The notes beneath the pieces are model-generated. The model was given only the letters and a program-made list of their open reading frames with translations, did not search any database and was not told where the DNA came from. A stretch of 64,000 bases of DNA from Mycobacterium sp. 1245805.9 (GTDB lineage: Bacteria; Actinomycetota; Actinomycetes; Mycobacteriales; Mycobacteriaceae): contig NZ_LZKR01000004.1 of assembly GCF_001672915.1 (NCBI RefSeq), positions 124,001 through 188,000 on the forward strand. Reading direction: 5' to 3'. The translations under genes were made by a program, and so were the position numbers. Positions 8,390 to 17,403 of the stretch are shown piece after piece. Within the stretch, counting starts at the first letter, position 1; every line of letters starts with the position of its first letter.

Positions 8390-9253
8390 TTACGGCATCG
8401 TCGCCCGGTGCCACGCCAGCGGGTTGAGCCCGCGGTACGGGTCGCCGTCGCGCAGCCGCCGCAGGTCACCCAAGATGTTCTCCAGCGCCCGTTGCGTTTG
8501 GTCCTTGACGACGTCCACCCACTCCTGGGCTGTGACGCCCAGCGGCCTGCTCGTATCGATCGGCGACCCGAACCGGAGATACATGCGCTGCGGCCGGGGA
8601 ATCAACGTTGGCCCGATCCCCCGCATCAACGGCATCGCCATGTCCGCGCGCCCATTCAGCCTGCGGCCCAACGCCTCACTGAACCGTCCGTACGCGCTGT
8701 CGCGCGTGGTCAAGCTGCGATAGACGTCGTCGCCGCCGACGAGACCGGCCGGCACGATCGGGTAGCCGTTCTCTATCGACAGCCTTGCGAACCCCGCGCG
8801 TCCCTGCCAGCGCAGCCGGTACTCCTCGCCCTTGAACTTGGCGATCTCGCGGCCGCCGCCGGGGAACACGAGGATGGTCTCGTCGTTTCGCATCAGTTCG
8901 CGCGCGGTCTCCGGTGCGCCGACGACGGCGCCGTACGCCGCGATCAGGTCGCCGGGCAGCCCACGCATGCGCCCGAAACCCCGTTCGGCCAGTGGTCGGA
9001 CCCGGGTCCCGATGGTGCGGCGCACGGCGTCGGAGATCAAGAAGACCTCGGAGCCGAACTGAGTGTGGTTGCCCACCAACAGGAATCGCCCGTCCGCGGG
9101 CAGGCGTTCGACGCCATCGACGTAGGGCCGAGAAAGATCGACAACGGGGCGCAGCCGGTCGCTCACCTCGTCGAGGGCTCGTCGCAATGTCCGCACCCGT
9201 GCGCTCGGCTCCGTGATGCCGGCCAGGTCGGTGTCGTCAGCCACGGTTTGCAC
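8390..9253 (-). CDS. PlsC-like lysophospholipid/diacylglycerol acyltransferase
   Basis: Encodes 287 residues with the acyltransferase motifs NHTQFGSE (variant of NHxxxxD, with Glu for Asp), a FPGGGREI block and a PIVPAGLVGGDD block. This family moves an acyl chain from acyl-CoA to a glycerolipid or related alcohol at the membrane. The start is GTG 9253 (or GTG 9244), overlapping the methyltransferase gene by about 17 bp, so the two are translationally linked. The Asp-to-Glu change in the catalytic motif is unusual and worth checking. A TetR gene and operator lie upstream of the pair. Confidence 0.82.
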   Translation of the reverse strand: MQTVADDTDLAGITEPSARVRTLRRALDEVSDRLRPVVDLSRPYVDGVERLPADGRFLLVGNHTQFGSEVFLISDAVRRTIGTRVRPLAERGFGRMRGLPGDLIAAYGAVVGAPETARELMRNDETILVFPGGGREIAKFKGEEYRLRWQGRAGFARLSIENGYPIVPAGLVGGDDVYRSLTTRDSAYGRFSEALGRRLNGRADMAMPLMRGIGPTLIPRPQRMYLRFGSPIDTSRPLGVTAQEWVDVVKDQTQRALENILGDLRRLRDGDPYRGLNPLAWHRATMP

Positions 9254-10046
9254 CCGGGCGGGAGAACACGACGGTGAGCGACGGCGGACCGAACCGGGTC
9301 GGGCTGGGCAGCAGCTCGATGCTCATCTCCGGATCGGCGGCGCGGCCGAGTGCCTGCATCGCCGACGGGCTGTAGGCACGCAGCGCGCTGATGAACCCGT
9401 CGTGCAGCCCGGGCTGAATCGACGACCATGGGACCAGGACGAGATTCAGGGGCAGCGCGAAGACCGGAAACAGCAACGTGGCCAACGGGTTCTGTCGTTT
9501 GATGTCGATGACGAGGAACCGCTTGGCCACTCGGGTGGCCTCGGCGATGGCGCGGCACGCTACCGCCGGCGGAAGGTGGTGAAACGCCATCGCGAACACC
9601 ACCAGGTCGTAGCTGTTGTCGGCGGCGTCGATCGCGGTCGCGTCGACCACCTGGGTGCGCGCCCGCGGGTGGTCCCCCAGCTCGCCCGCCGCGATATTGG
9701 CCACCGAGGTCGCGTCGAGGTCGCTGACGGTCACGGTGGCGGTCGGGTGCAGCTTGAGGATCTGCGCCGAGAGCTTTCCGTGGCCCGCGCCGAGCTCCAG
9801 GATCCGTGGATTGGGGATGTCGGCGACGACGCTCAGCGCCGTGCGCGCGTACTGCTCGTGCTGCTTGGTCAGCGTGCCAATCCGGTCGAGCATGCCGATG
9901 ACCTTCTGCTTGACCTCGTCGGCCACGTCGTCGCGGTCGAGGTATTCGAGCGCATCGGTCTCGAATCGACGATCCAGCCACGACGCGTCGGGGCCACCCC
10001 TGGGCATCGTCGCGATCGCCTGGTCCAGCGTGTTTGTCGTAACCAT
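9237..10046 (-). CDS. Class I SAM-dependent methyltransferase
   Basis: Encodes 269 residues with SAM-binding motif I (ILELGAGHGKLSAQIL), an acidic motif II (VTVSDLD), and DLVVFAMAFHHLPP, which fits the post-I motifs of Methyltransf_11/25 enzymes. A hydrophobic segment (LATLLFPVFALPLNLVLVPW) suggests membrane contact. ATG 10046 is preceded by AGGAG at good spacing; upstream Met codons are less likely. It is the first gene of a minus-strand pair with the acyltransferase, divergent from TetR. Together they look like a lipid-tailoring unit. Substrate unknown. Confidence 0.85.
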   Translation of the reverse strand: MVTTNTLDQAIATMPRGGPDASWLDRRFETDALEYLDRDDVADEVKQKVIGMLDRIGTLTKQHEQYARTALSVVADIPNPRILELGAGHGKLSAQILKLHPTATVTVSDLDATSVANIAAGELGDHPRARTQVVDATAIDAADNSYDLVVFAMAFHHLPPAVACRAIAEATRVAKRFLVIDIKRQNPLATLLFPVFALPLNLVLVPWSSIQPGLHDGFISALRAYSPSAMQALGRAADPEMSIELLPSPTRFGPPSLTVVFSRPGANRG

Positions 10047-10097
10047 CACGGCTCTCCTGTTCATGTCGTCAGCCCGTTCTCGAACCCACCATAACAA

Positions 10098-10111
10098 ACG
10101 AACCAGTTCGT
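10098..10111. promoter_or_regulatory. Probable TetR operator
   Basis: ACGAACCAGTTCGT, a perfect 6+6 bp palindrome with CA centre. It lies 17 bp before the GTG of the TetR gene and 51 bp before the divergent methyltransferase start, so one site can control both. Confidence 0.7.
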
Positions 10112-10128
10112 CTGCTTATGATGTTCCT

Positions 10129-10710
10129 GTGAGATCGAAGACAGAGCTCCGCGGCGAGATACTCGCCGCCGCCCGCGCGGAGTTCGCCCAGTACGGCTTG
10201 GCCGGGGCGCGCATCGACCGGATCGCGCGCGCCGCCAACGCGAGCAAGGAACGGCTGTACGCGCATTTCGGTGACAAGGAGACCCTGTTCCGCGATGTCG
10301 TCGCCACCGACGGCGCGGAGTTCTTCCGCGCCGTGGAGCTGCACCCCGACGCGGTGCCCGAGTTCGTCGGCGGCATCTTCGACCTGACGCAGGACCGGCC
10401 CGAGCACCACCGAATGATCACGTGGGCGCGGTTGGAAGGTTTTCCGCTGGACATTCCGGAGTTCGACGAGGAGCGCCCGCCCGAGCGTGCCATCGCCGCC
10501 CTGGAGCAGGCGCAGGCCGACGGCCACGTCGACCCTTCCTGGGAACCGCAGCAGCTGCTGGTGCTGCTCTTTTCGATCGCCCTGGCCTGGGCGCACTGGC
10601 CCGACCCCGCGGCCGCCACCACGGACAAGCGGGTGATCGCCAGCCGGCGCGCGGCGGCCGTCGAGGCGGCGGCCCGCATCGTCAAACCCGTTGCGCCGGC
10701 GGGCCCATGA
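10129..10710 (+). CDS. TetR/AcrR-family repressor
   Basis: From GTG 10129 this encodes 193 residues with a standard TetR N-terminus: EILAAARAEFAQYGLAGARI, then IARAANASKERLYAHFGDKE (the HTH), and a helical ligand domain with a TetR_C-type tail (LLVLLFSIALAWAHWPDP). The frame is open upstream but crosses the methyltransferase gene antisense. The palindrome at 10098-10111 is its likely binding site, so it probably represses itself and the methyltransferase/acyltransferase pair. The hydrolase gene follows after 30 bp on the same strand. Confidence 0.9.
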   Translation: MRSKTELRGEILAAARAEFAQYGLAGARIDRIARAANASKERLYAHFGDKETLFRDVVATDGAEFFRAVELHPDAVPEFVGGIFDLTQDRPEHHRMITWARLEGFPLDIPEFDEERPPERAIAALEQAQADGHVDPSWEPQQLLVLLFSIALAWAHWPDPAAATTDKRVIASRRAAAVEAAARIVKPVAPAGP

Positions 10711-10740
10711 CGCTGCGCAAAGCGCGTAGTGTCCCAGGCC

Positions 10741-11562
10741 ATGGCCGATGAGATCCAGTTCGTCGAGGCCAACGGGCTGAGATTCGCCTATCTGGAGGAC
10801 GGCTCCGGACCGCTCGTCCTCCTGCTGCACGGGTTCCCGGACACCCCGCACACCTGGGACGATCTGCGCCCGCGCCTGGCCGCCCAGGGCTACCGCGCGG
10901 TCAGCCCCTATATGCGCGGCTACCACCCCAGCGCGATCCCCGCCCGCGACGCCGACCAGGAAACATTGGCGCGCGATCCGCTCGCGCTGATCGAAGCGCT
11001 CGGCGCCCGCGAGGCCGTCGTCATCGGGCACGACTGGGGCGCCTCGGCCGCCTACGGTGCGGCCGCCCTCGGGCCGGATCGGGTCAAAAAGCTTTTCGTC
11101 GTGGGCATTCCGCATCCGGCGGCGCTCAAGCCGACGCTGAAAAAGCTCTGGGGCGTGCGCCACTTCGCGGCGTACAAGTTGCCCGGCGCGCCGAAACGGT
11201 TCGCGCGCAACGACTTTGCCGCGCTGCCCGCCATTTGCCGGCGCTGGTCGCCGACCTGGAATCCGGATCCTCACGAGTTCGACGCCGTCCGAGCCAGTTT
11301 CGCCAACCCGGCGAGCCTGAACGCGGCGTTCGGCTACTACCGCAAGCTCTCCCCCGTCCCCAGCGCATCACTGAAGGCGAAGATCAAGGTGCCGACGGTT
11401 GTCTTCGCGGGGCTGGACGACCCGATCGCCGAGCCGTCCGACTACCGCGGCGCCGCGCGCATGTTCGAGAACGAGTACGTCGTCGAGGAGGTCCCCGGCG
11501 GGCATTTCATGCACCGGGAGCATCCTGGGACCTTCGCCGAACGGCTCTTGGCCCACCTGTGA
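10741..11562 (+). CDS. Alpha/beta hydrolase, epoxide hydrolase-like
   Basis: Encodes 273 residues with the alpha/beta-hydrolase core: [14 protein letters not shown] (oxyanion HG-F-P), nucleophile elbow [14 protein letters not shown] with Asp as nucleophile (G-H-D-W-G), and late His in [12 protein letters not shown]. The HGFP plus GHDWG pair is typical of epoxide hydrolases and haloalkane dehalogenases, which form an Asp-ester intermediate. ATG 10741 is preferred; GTG 10729 is possible. It follows TetR closely and may be in its regulon. Confidence 0.88.
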   Translation: MADEIQFVEANGLRFAYLEDGSGPLVLLLHGFPDTPHTWDDLRPRLAAQGYRAVSPYMRGYHPSAIPARDADQETLARDPLALIEALGAREAVVIGHDWGASAAYGAAALGPDRVKKLFVVGIPHPAALKPTLKKLWGVRHFAAYKLPGAPKRFARNDFAALPAICRRWSPTWNPDPHEFDAVRASFANPASLNAAFGYYRKLSPVPSASLKAKIKVPTVVFAGLDDPIAEPSDYRGAARMFENEYVVEEVPGGHFMHREHPGTFAERLLAHL

Positions 11563-11586
11563 TTGCGGCCTAGGCGTCTGGATGGG

Positions 11587-12858
11587 TTAGGCCTTGGCCT
11601 GCTCGACCATCTGGTCCATGCTCGGTGTCGTGCCGGTGCCGTAACCGGGCAGAACCTGTTCGAAGGCCTCAAATCGCCCGAGCAGTTTGAGCGTGTCACG
11701 CCCGTAGAAGGGAAGGTAGACCGTCCGGCGCCTGCCTTCACCGACCGGCGGCGGACCCGCGTGTGTTGTGCACGAATAGTGGATGGTGACGTCGCCAGGT
11801 TGGGTGTTCATCGGGATGGCGTTCGGGTCGTCCGTCTGGAGCCCGCCCGGCGCGTGGGTGACCTTGCCATTGGATCCGGCCAGCGCCCATAGTTGCGAGC
11901 CGGTAGGTCCCGCGGCGTCGAGATGGATTCCGATGTTGATCGACGGGCACATGATGGGGCAGCCACCCAGGTCGCAGTCCCGGTGCCAGCCGAGGTTCGC
12001 GGCAATGCTGTCGCCGAGCGACGCGCCAACACCGAACGGTTTGAGGACGGTCAGTGCGCCCTGCCCGCGGTCATGCAACGGCACCAAGTCGCGTTTGGCC
12101 AGCGCCGCCAGGGCGGCGATTGTTGGATCGTCGTCGAATAGGGAGCGAATTAGCTCGGAGTACTCCGACATGTAGAGCAGGCGGTAAGGGAACCGACCGC
12201 CGGTCGCCTTGTTGTCGACCCACCAGGAGAAGATGTTTCCCTCTGTTGCATCGTTGGTGAGCTTGTCGATCTCGTTCGCGATCTCCTCGTGACGGTGGGC
12301 CATCGCCCCGCGCACCACCAGATAACCGGCGGTCTGCAGGAAGTGAGACAGATCCTCATGGTCGTCATCGAGTGAGAACGACTGGTGCAAATCCAGAGGA
12401 TCGCCGTTGCGATCCGTGAAAGACATCGACGGGTCGTAAATCGGTCGTCCCGAGTAGATACACCGAATTGCCGGCGCCCACGTATCCCACTCGTCGAACC
12501 CGCCTCGTTCAAACCGAACGGAGCCTGCGAGCAGGAGCGATGAGACATTGCGGAACTCGTGGACATAGTCTTGCCATGCGCGCTCCTGGAGCTCGATGAC
12601 AGCGTGTGCATCGTCGCGAACACCATGCTCGACTCGCACGGTTCCCTCATCGCAAACGTAACTGTATGCGCGACCATCGGGCATTTTGACCGCGATCGGT
12701 GGCGCATCCGCGACGTCCCACGCGACTTGCTCACTGACGCCTTCGGCGAGTCGCCGGGGCAGTTCAGACGTATGAAACTCGTCGAAGTCCCATCGCTGCC
12801 TCCCCCATGCTTCCAGGCTGCCGACGTCCGTATTACGGGCGATTTGGTCAAGCATCAT
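11587..12858 (-). CDS. Phytanoyl-CoA-dioxygenase-like Fe(II)/2-oxoglutarate oxygenase
   Basis: Encodes 423 residues. The C-terminal half has the 2OG-oxygenase facial triad: H-x-D in LGWHRDCDLGGCP, the distal His in SCTTHAGPPP, and the oxoglutarate-binding Arg a few residues later (GRRRTVYLPF). The N-terminal half of about 150 residues (acidic, with DGRAYSYVCDEGTVRVEHG) is less familiar. ATG 12858 is preceded by AGGAG; the Met at 12855 is an alternative. The open frame further upstream runs into the divergent IclR gene and is a shadow. The substrate is probably a hydrophobic or CoA-linked acid, but this is a family-level guess. Confidence 0.83.
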   Translation of the reverse strand: MMLDQIARNTDVGSLEAWGRQRWDFDEFHTSELPRRLAEGVSEQVAWDVADAPPIAVKMPDGRAYSYVCDEGTVRVEHGVRDDAHAVIELQERAWQDYVHEFRNVSSLLLAGSVRFERGGFDEWDTWAPAIRCIYSGRPIYDPSMSFTDRNGDPLDLHQSFSLDDDHEDLSHFLQTAGYLVVRGAMAHRHEEIANEIDKLTNDATEGNIFSWWVDNKATGGRFPYRLLYMSEYSELIRSLFDDDPTIAALAALAKRDLVPLHDRGQGALTVLKPFGVGASLGDSIAANLGWHRDCDLGGCPIMCPSINIGIHLDAAGPTGSQLWALAGSNGKVTHAPGGLQTDDPNAIPMNTQPGDVTIHYSCTTHAGPPPVGEGRRRTVYLPFYGRDTLKLLGRFEAFEQVLPGYGTGTTPSMDQMVEQAKA

Positions 12859-12876
12859 TAATCTCCTTGACGTTTG

Positions 12877-12899
12877 CGAATATTCGGAATATGATTCCG
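12877..12899. promoter_or_regulatory. Two overlapping palindromes between divergent oxygenase and IclR genes
   Basis: CGAATATTCG (12877-12886) is a perfect palindrome. CGGAAT-ATG-ATTCCG (12885-12899) is a 6+6 bp inverted repeat sharing its first bases. The whole intergenic gap is only 43 bp, so an IclR dimer or tetramer here would control both genes. Confidence 0.7.
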
Positions 12900-12901
12900 G
12901 G

Positions 12902-13813
12902 ATGTCGGAAGAGCGTAAAACCCAATCGCCACCGACGTCAAGAGCTTTGGCGGTGCTCGAGGCGCTTACCAAAGCGCCGATTGGTGGCCTATCGCTGTCA
13001 GAGGTCGCCCGCGCGGTAGGACTCAGCACTTCGACCACCGCGGCGATCCTCGCCACGATGGACGACGCCGGCTATGTTGAGCGACTCCCCGACAAGGGGT
13101 ATCGCCTCGGATCGGGTCCGCTCAAACTCGTTGGGGCGCTACGCGTCCGCTACCCCTTACTGGGTGCAGCCGATCCCGAGTTGTCACGCCTTTCGGCCCT
13201 CACCGGCGGAGGCAGCACCTTGACGCAAATTAACGACAACGACCTCGAGGTCATCCTCACTGCCGGCCGGGTTGAGGAGTTCGTCACGCGGATCGGCCAC
13301 CGCCTGCCGCTCTACCCACCGTATGGGACGGTCCCGATGGCTTGGAGCTCGCCCAAGCGGGTAAACGAGTGGCTGTTCAGCGCGCCCGATCCCATGACGG
13401 CTGAGGAGATCGAGGCGCAACGGGACACGCTGGCGGGCGTCAAAGAGCGCGGCTATGCGGTCTACAACATCAAGCAGGACGTTCGCTCGATGGTGGAGCA
13501 GATTCGCGATCTACTGACGTCCGCGGACGAACACGCCCCCAGCGATGTGCTGCGTCGCCTACAGGTTGGCGCCGTCACAGGAATAGGGATCTACAGCACT
13601 GCTGAACTCGCCGACCGGCGCCGCAGACCCGTCAGCTACGTGATGGCGCCGGTGTTCGGGCCCGACCAACAGCCTCGCTATCTAGTAGCACTGCACGTCA
13701 TGGCCGACGCGTTGCCGGCCGGCGACCTCGACAACTACATCGAGGCGATCCTGCAGACCGCCAAAACCCTGACCAGGGCCGCCGGTGGACGCTGGCCGAA
13801 ATCTGGTCGCTGA
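12902..13813 (+). CDS. IclR-family transcriptional regulator
   Basis: Encodes 303 residues: an N-terminal winged HTH (SRALAVLEALTKAPIGGLSL, then VARAVGLSTSTTAAILATM) and a C-terminal GAF-like effector domain of about 180 residues with the usual late block near YLVALHVMADAL. IclR proteins sense small acids and control adjacent catabolic genes. It is divergent from the dioxygenase gene, with overlapping palindromes in between. The 248 bp after its stop hold no gene that I can support. Confidence 0.92.
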   Translation: MSEERKTQSPPTSRALAVLEALTKAPIGGLSLSEVARAVGLSTSTTAAILATMDDAGYVERLPDKGYRLGSGPLKLVGALRVRYPLLGAADPELSRLSALTGGGSTLTQINDNDLEVILTAGRVEEFVTRIGHRLPLYPPYGTVPMAWSSPKRVNEWLFSAPDPMTAEEIEAQRDTLAGVKERGYAVYNIKQDVRSMVEQIRDLLTSADEHAPSDVLRRLQVGAVTGIGIYSTAELADRRRRPVSYVMAPVFGPDQQPRYLVALHVMADALPAGDLDNYIEAILQTAKTLTRAAGGRWPKSGR

Positions 13814-14061
13814 CAAGATATTCCGGGGCTCTGCAAAATTGCTCTGCGCGGCAACAGCCACAATGCTGTCGCCGTACCGCGCGTGGAGCAGGGTGGGCAG
13901 GCACCTCACATGCCCGAGGTCGCTAAGTCCAGCGAGACGGACGGTGCGGCGCGAACGGCGTCACCACTCTGACGCTCGGCGATCTCAGCGCAGGCCGCTT
14001 TCCGCTCCTGCGCGCATGGGCAGATCGCACACCACAGGAGACGATGCGCGTTACTAGGGGC

Positions 14062-14964
14062 CTAGGCCTCGACCAGCTCCGGGTGGAACTTCGCCGCCAG
14101 GCGGCGCATCCCGTCCTGCCAGTCGACGGTCGTGCCGCCGATGAGCTCGTGCATGCGGGTCAGGTCGGTGGGGTTGCCGCGCAGCGCGTGCGCGTCTTCT
14201 TTGAAGACGGGCTCCTTGCCGACGAGCGAGCCGAGGTAGCCACACCACTCCTGCAGGCTGACGGTTTGATCGCCGCACCAGTTGACGGTGGTCGCCGGGA
14301 CGGAGGCCGCGTCGAGCAGCTTCGGCAGCGTCGCGATGATGTCGTCCTCGTGGATCGGGTTGTATTGGGCCGGTCCGCCGGGCGGGACCGGAATCGGGAT
14401 GCCGGCCAGCATCATCTCCATGTGGTAGTACGGCCAGCCGCCGTTGTTCCCGTACGGGACGTTGAGGCGGGCGATGACGGTGGGCACGTCGAGGATGCGC
14501 GCCATCGACCGGGCGACGACCTCCCCCGCGACCTTGGAAATCGAGTAAGTGGGGAACAGAAACTTGTGGTTGTCGCCCAGGGCGGCCCGCTCGGTGCGGG
14601 GTTCGTCGCCGGGCGGGTCGTACACGGCGGCCGAGGAGCAGTGCAGGAAGGCCTTCGCCCCGCGGCAGTGGGCCATCAGCAGGCCGACCGACTCGGCGTT
14701 GGCCCCGAGGTCGGTGTCCCAGTCCCCGCTCTTGGCCACCGCCAGGTTGAGGACGTAGTCGAAATCGCTTGGGAGACCGGTGAAGTCCCCGGCCGCCAGA
14801 TCGACCGTCTCGCACCGGACACCGGCCTTCTCGAGGCCTTCCCGCGCCGCGGGGTTGGTGAAGCGGGCGACGCCCCACACCTCGTTGTCGGGCGCCAGCG
14901 CCAGGGCGATGGGAGTGGCCAGTTGACCGGTCGGGCCGGTGATCAGGATCTTGGATCCGCGCAT
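14062..14964 (-). CDS. NAD(P)-dependent epimerase/dehydratase (extended SDR)
   Basis: Encodes 300 residues with the Rossmann motif ILITGPTGQLATPIA (G-x-x-G-x-x-A), Ser of the triad in LHCSSAAVYD, and YSISKVAGE (Y-x-x-x-K) at mid-protein. This is the nucleotide-sugar epimerase/dehydratase or 3-beta-HSD-like class. ATG 14964 (MRGSKILITGP) fits the fold; an earlier in-frame Met would add eight residues. It is divergent from the sensor kinase with 85 bp between, and that gap carries one copy of the motif also found before mmpL and the acyltransferase operon. Confidence 0.87.
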   Translation of the reverse strand: MRGSKILITGPTGQLATPIALALAPDNEVWGVARFTNPAAREGLEKAGVRCETVDLAAGDFTGLPSDFDYVLNLAVAKSGDWDTDLGANAESVGLLMAHCRGAKAFLHCSSAAVYDPPGDEPRTERAALGDNHKFLFPTYSISKVAGEVVARSMARILDVPTVIARLNVPYGNNGGWPYYHMEMMLAGIPIPVPPGGPAQYNPIHEDDIIATLPKLLDAASVPATTVNWCGDQTVSLQEWCGYLGSLVGKEPVFKEDAHALRGNPTDLTRMHELIGGTTVDWQDGMRRLAAKFHPELVEA

Positions 14965-14998
14965 GCGCTGATAGTAGGTGAGCGCCACGGGGCGCAGA

Positions 14999-15026
14999 CG
15001 ATCACCGACTTTCGCGCATTGTGCTC
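14999..15026. promoter_or_regulatory. Copy 1 of shared motif CGAT-N7-TTTYGCGCNTTGTGCTC
   Basis: CGAT at 14999-15002, seven bases, then TTTCGCGCATTGTGCTC at 15010-15026. Same bases and spacing as at 20387-20414 and 24859-24886. It lies 35 bp before the epimerase start and 24 bp before the kinase start. Confidence 0.55.
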
Positions 15027-15049
15027 ACCCGCGCGGTAGGGTCCGTTGC

Positions 15050-16744
15050 ATGGCCGCCAGGGGCCGCGTCGACTTGCGACTCGCCACGCAGGTGATGCTG
15101 CTGCAGCTCGTCGTCGTGACGCTGACACTGATCGTCGCCTTCGCGTTGTTCGCCGTTTTCAACCGCGCGCGCCTGGACAGTCAATACCACGTCCACGCCA
15201 CGGATATCGCCCGTGTGGTCGCCTCATCCCCCACGGTGGTCACCAACATCGCCCGCTACGACGATCCCTCCTTGGCCCCGCTGACCCCGAGCCCGGAACT
15301 GGTCGGCGAACTTGCCACGGGTCCGATCCAGGGCGTAGCAACCCGCGTTCAGCTACGCACCCATGTGGCGTTCGTGGTCATCGCCAACGCAAGCGGCATC
15401 AGGGTCGCGGATCCCCAACGCGACAGGCTGGGCCTGCATGTCCAAGGCGACATCGCCGCACCGCTGGCCGGACATGAGACGACATCGCATGACGACACCG
15501 TGCTCGGGCGCGCGATCGTCGCGAAAGTGCCGGTGTTCGAGCCAGGTTCCGATCGGGTGCTGGGGGTGGTCATCGTCGGCCTGTCCACCAAGGCCTTCGA
15601 TGAGCAGTTTTCGAAGAACCTGGTCGTGCTGGGCGCGATGGGCGGTGCCCTGCTGCTGATCGCGGTCGCCGGCTCGGTGGTACTGGCCCGCCGATGGCGA
15701 GGGCTGACACTGGGTTTGCGGCCAGCCGAGATCACCGAACTGATCCGCAGCCAGGCCGCGGTGCTGCAGGGCATCGGTGAGGGCGTGCTGGCGACCGACA
15801 CGGCCGGCAAGACCACCTTCGTCAACGACGAGGCGTGCCGGCTGCTCGAGATCGGCAACGAAACGGGCCGGCCCATCGAGGAGATTGGGTTGACCCCGCG
15901 CGTGCTCGACGTGTTCAAAGCGGCCGACCCGACCCCGACGCTGGCGACCGTCGGCGAACGCATCGTCGTGGTCTCGGCTCGGCCGGTGTCGCGCGAAGGA
16001 CGGCCGCTGGGAACCGTTTTGGTGGTGCGGGACCGAACCGACGTCGAGTCGCTGACCCGCCAGCTCGACGCGGTGCAGGTGATGAGCACGGTGTTGCGCG
16101 CCCAGCGCCACGAGTTCGCCAACCGCCTGCACCTGCTGACCGGGCTGTTGCACGGCGGTCACGTCGAGGAGGGGCTGCAATACCTGGAAGAGCTCCTCGG
16201 GTCGGGCCCACTGGGATCCGCGCTGCCCGGCATCGACGCGATTCGCGACGCCTACCTGCAGGCGTTCCTGGCGGCCAAGGGCGCCGCCGCCCGGGAAGCC
16301 GGCGTGACGCTGACGATCGGTGAAAACACTTGGGTGGCCGGCCGGCTCGTGCTGCCGGTCGACGTCACCACCGTCGTCGGCAACCTGCTCGACAACGCCA
16401 TCGACGCGGCCCGCACGAGCGACAACGCCACCAAACAGGTGGAAGTCGAACTGCTGCAAGAGGGTACGACGCTGCACATCACGGTGGCCGACAGCGGTGA
16501 CGGCGTCGCGCCCGAGTTCGTCGAGCACCTTTTCACCGAGGGCACGTCGACCAAGCCGGATTCCGGCATACCGGGCGGGCGGGGCATCGGGCTGGCGTTG
16601 TCGCGGCAGATCAGCCGCGCCCTCGGTGGCGACCTGTGGCTGGCCAGCCCCGGCAACCCGGAACTTTCGCTGCGCGGTGCGGAATTCATTGCCCGCTTGC
16701 CGGGCGTGATGGTTGAGGAGGAGCAATGGGCGACGCAGACCTGA
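15050..16744 (+). CDS. CitA/DcuS-type sensor histidine kinase
   Basis: From ATG 15050 this encodes 564 residues: membrane helix about 14-37, an extracytoplasmic PAS-like sensor about 38-185 (VATRVQLRTHVAFVVIANASG), a second helix about 188-212, a cytoplasmic PAS domain (about 225-320, GIGEGVLATDTAGKTTFVND), phospho-acceptor His354 in RAQRHEFANRLHLLTG, and an HATPase domain (NLLDNAIDAA; GGRGIGLALSRQI). The H-E-F-x-N-x-L-H form marks the citrate/C4-dicarboxylate sensor class, so the ligand is probably a small carboxylate outside the cell. The response regulator gene overlaps it by 19 bp. Confidence 0.93.
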   Translation: MAARGRVDLRLATQVMLLQLVVVTLTLIVAFALFAVFNRARLDSQYHVHATDIARVVASSPTVVTNIARYDDPSLAPLTPSPELVGELATGPIQGVATRVQLRTHVAFVVIANASGIRVADPQRDRLGLHVQGDIAAPLAGHETTSHDDTVLGRAIVAKVPVFEPGSDRVLGVVIVGLSTKAFDEQFSKNLVVLGAMGGALLLIAVAGSVVLARRWRGLTLGLRPAEITELIRSQAAVLQGIGEGVLATDTAGKTTFVNDEACRLLEIGNETGRPIEEIGLTPRVLDVFKAADPTPTLATVGERIVVVSARPVSREGRPLGTVLVVRDRTDVESLTRQLDAVQVMSTVLRAQRHEFANRLHLLTGLLHGGHVEEGLQYLEELLGSGPLGSALPGIDAIRDAYLQAFLAAKGAAAREAGVTLTIGENTWVAGRLVLPVDVTTVVGNLLDNAIDAARTSDNATKQVEVELLQEGTTLHITVADSGDGVAPEFVEHLFTEGTSTKPDSGIPGGRGIGLALSRQISRALGGDLWLASPGNPELSLRGAEFIARLPGVMVEEEQWATQT

Positions 16745-17403
16745 CCGTACTCGTGGTGGACGACGACTTCCGCGTCGCCAACCTGCACGCCGAGGTGGTC
16801 AACACGCTGCCCGGCTTCACGGTGAGCGCCACAGTGAACACCCTCGGGTCCGCGCGGGAGGCCCCCGCCGTCGACCTCGCTCTGGTGGACGTGTACCTGC
16901 CCGATGGTTCCGGGATCGACTTCGTCCGCGAATTGCGCGGGGACAGCATGGTATTGACGGCGGCCACCGAGGCGGACACCGTCCGCGCCGCCATGTCGGC
17001 CGGCGCGCTGAGCTACCTCGTCAAGCCGTTCGCGACGACCGAGCTGGCCGCGCGGTTGGCCGGCTACGCGCGCTACCGCAAGATTCTGACGAGCCCCAAC
17101 CTCGGCTCCGGCGACGTGGACGCGGCCCTGGACGCGTTGCGCCCCCGGGTCGCTCCCGCGGCGCCGCCCACCATCGCGGCGTCCTCCACCAAACAGCTTG
17201 TGCTGCAAGCCTTGCGCACCTCGGAGAAACCCATGTCGGCCGCCGAGGTGTCCGCCGCGATCGGGATATCGCGGGCGACCGCCCAGCGGTATCTGGCGGG
17301 GCTGGCCAGCACCGGTGACGTCTCCGTCGGGTTGCGCTACGGCACGACGGGACGGCCCGAGCAGGAGTTCGCGGCCAAGGACAAGCGGCCAATGCGCCGA
17401 TGA
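16726..17403 (+). CDS. CitB/DcuR-type response regulator
   Basis: Encodes 225 residues: receiver domain with acidic pocket VDDD (about 11-14), phospho-acceptor Asp55 in LALVDVYLPDGSG, T in VLTAATEAD and Lys in YLVKPF, then a C-terminal HTH (MSAAEVSAAIGISRATAQRY). It partners the overlapping kinase. In this class targets are usually carboxylate transporters, but none is adjacent. The next gene, convergent, is mmpL, whose 3' end overlaps this gene by 67 bp. Confidence 0.92.
   Translation: MGDADLTVLVVDDDFRVANLHAEVVNTLPGFTVSATVNTLGSAREAPAVDLALVDVYLPDGSGIDFVRELRGDSMVLTAATEADTVRAAMSAGALSYLVKPFATTELAARLAGYARYRKILTSPNLGSGDVDAALDALRPRVAPAAPPTIAASSTKQLVLQALRTSEKPMSAAEVSAAIGISRATAQRYLAGLASTGDVSVGLRYGTTGRPEQEFAAKDKRPMRR

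Noticed and set aside
13814..14061. Possible small gene in the 248 bp gap after IclR
   Set aside because: Open frames are short, Arg-rich and without a ribosome site.
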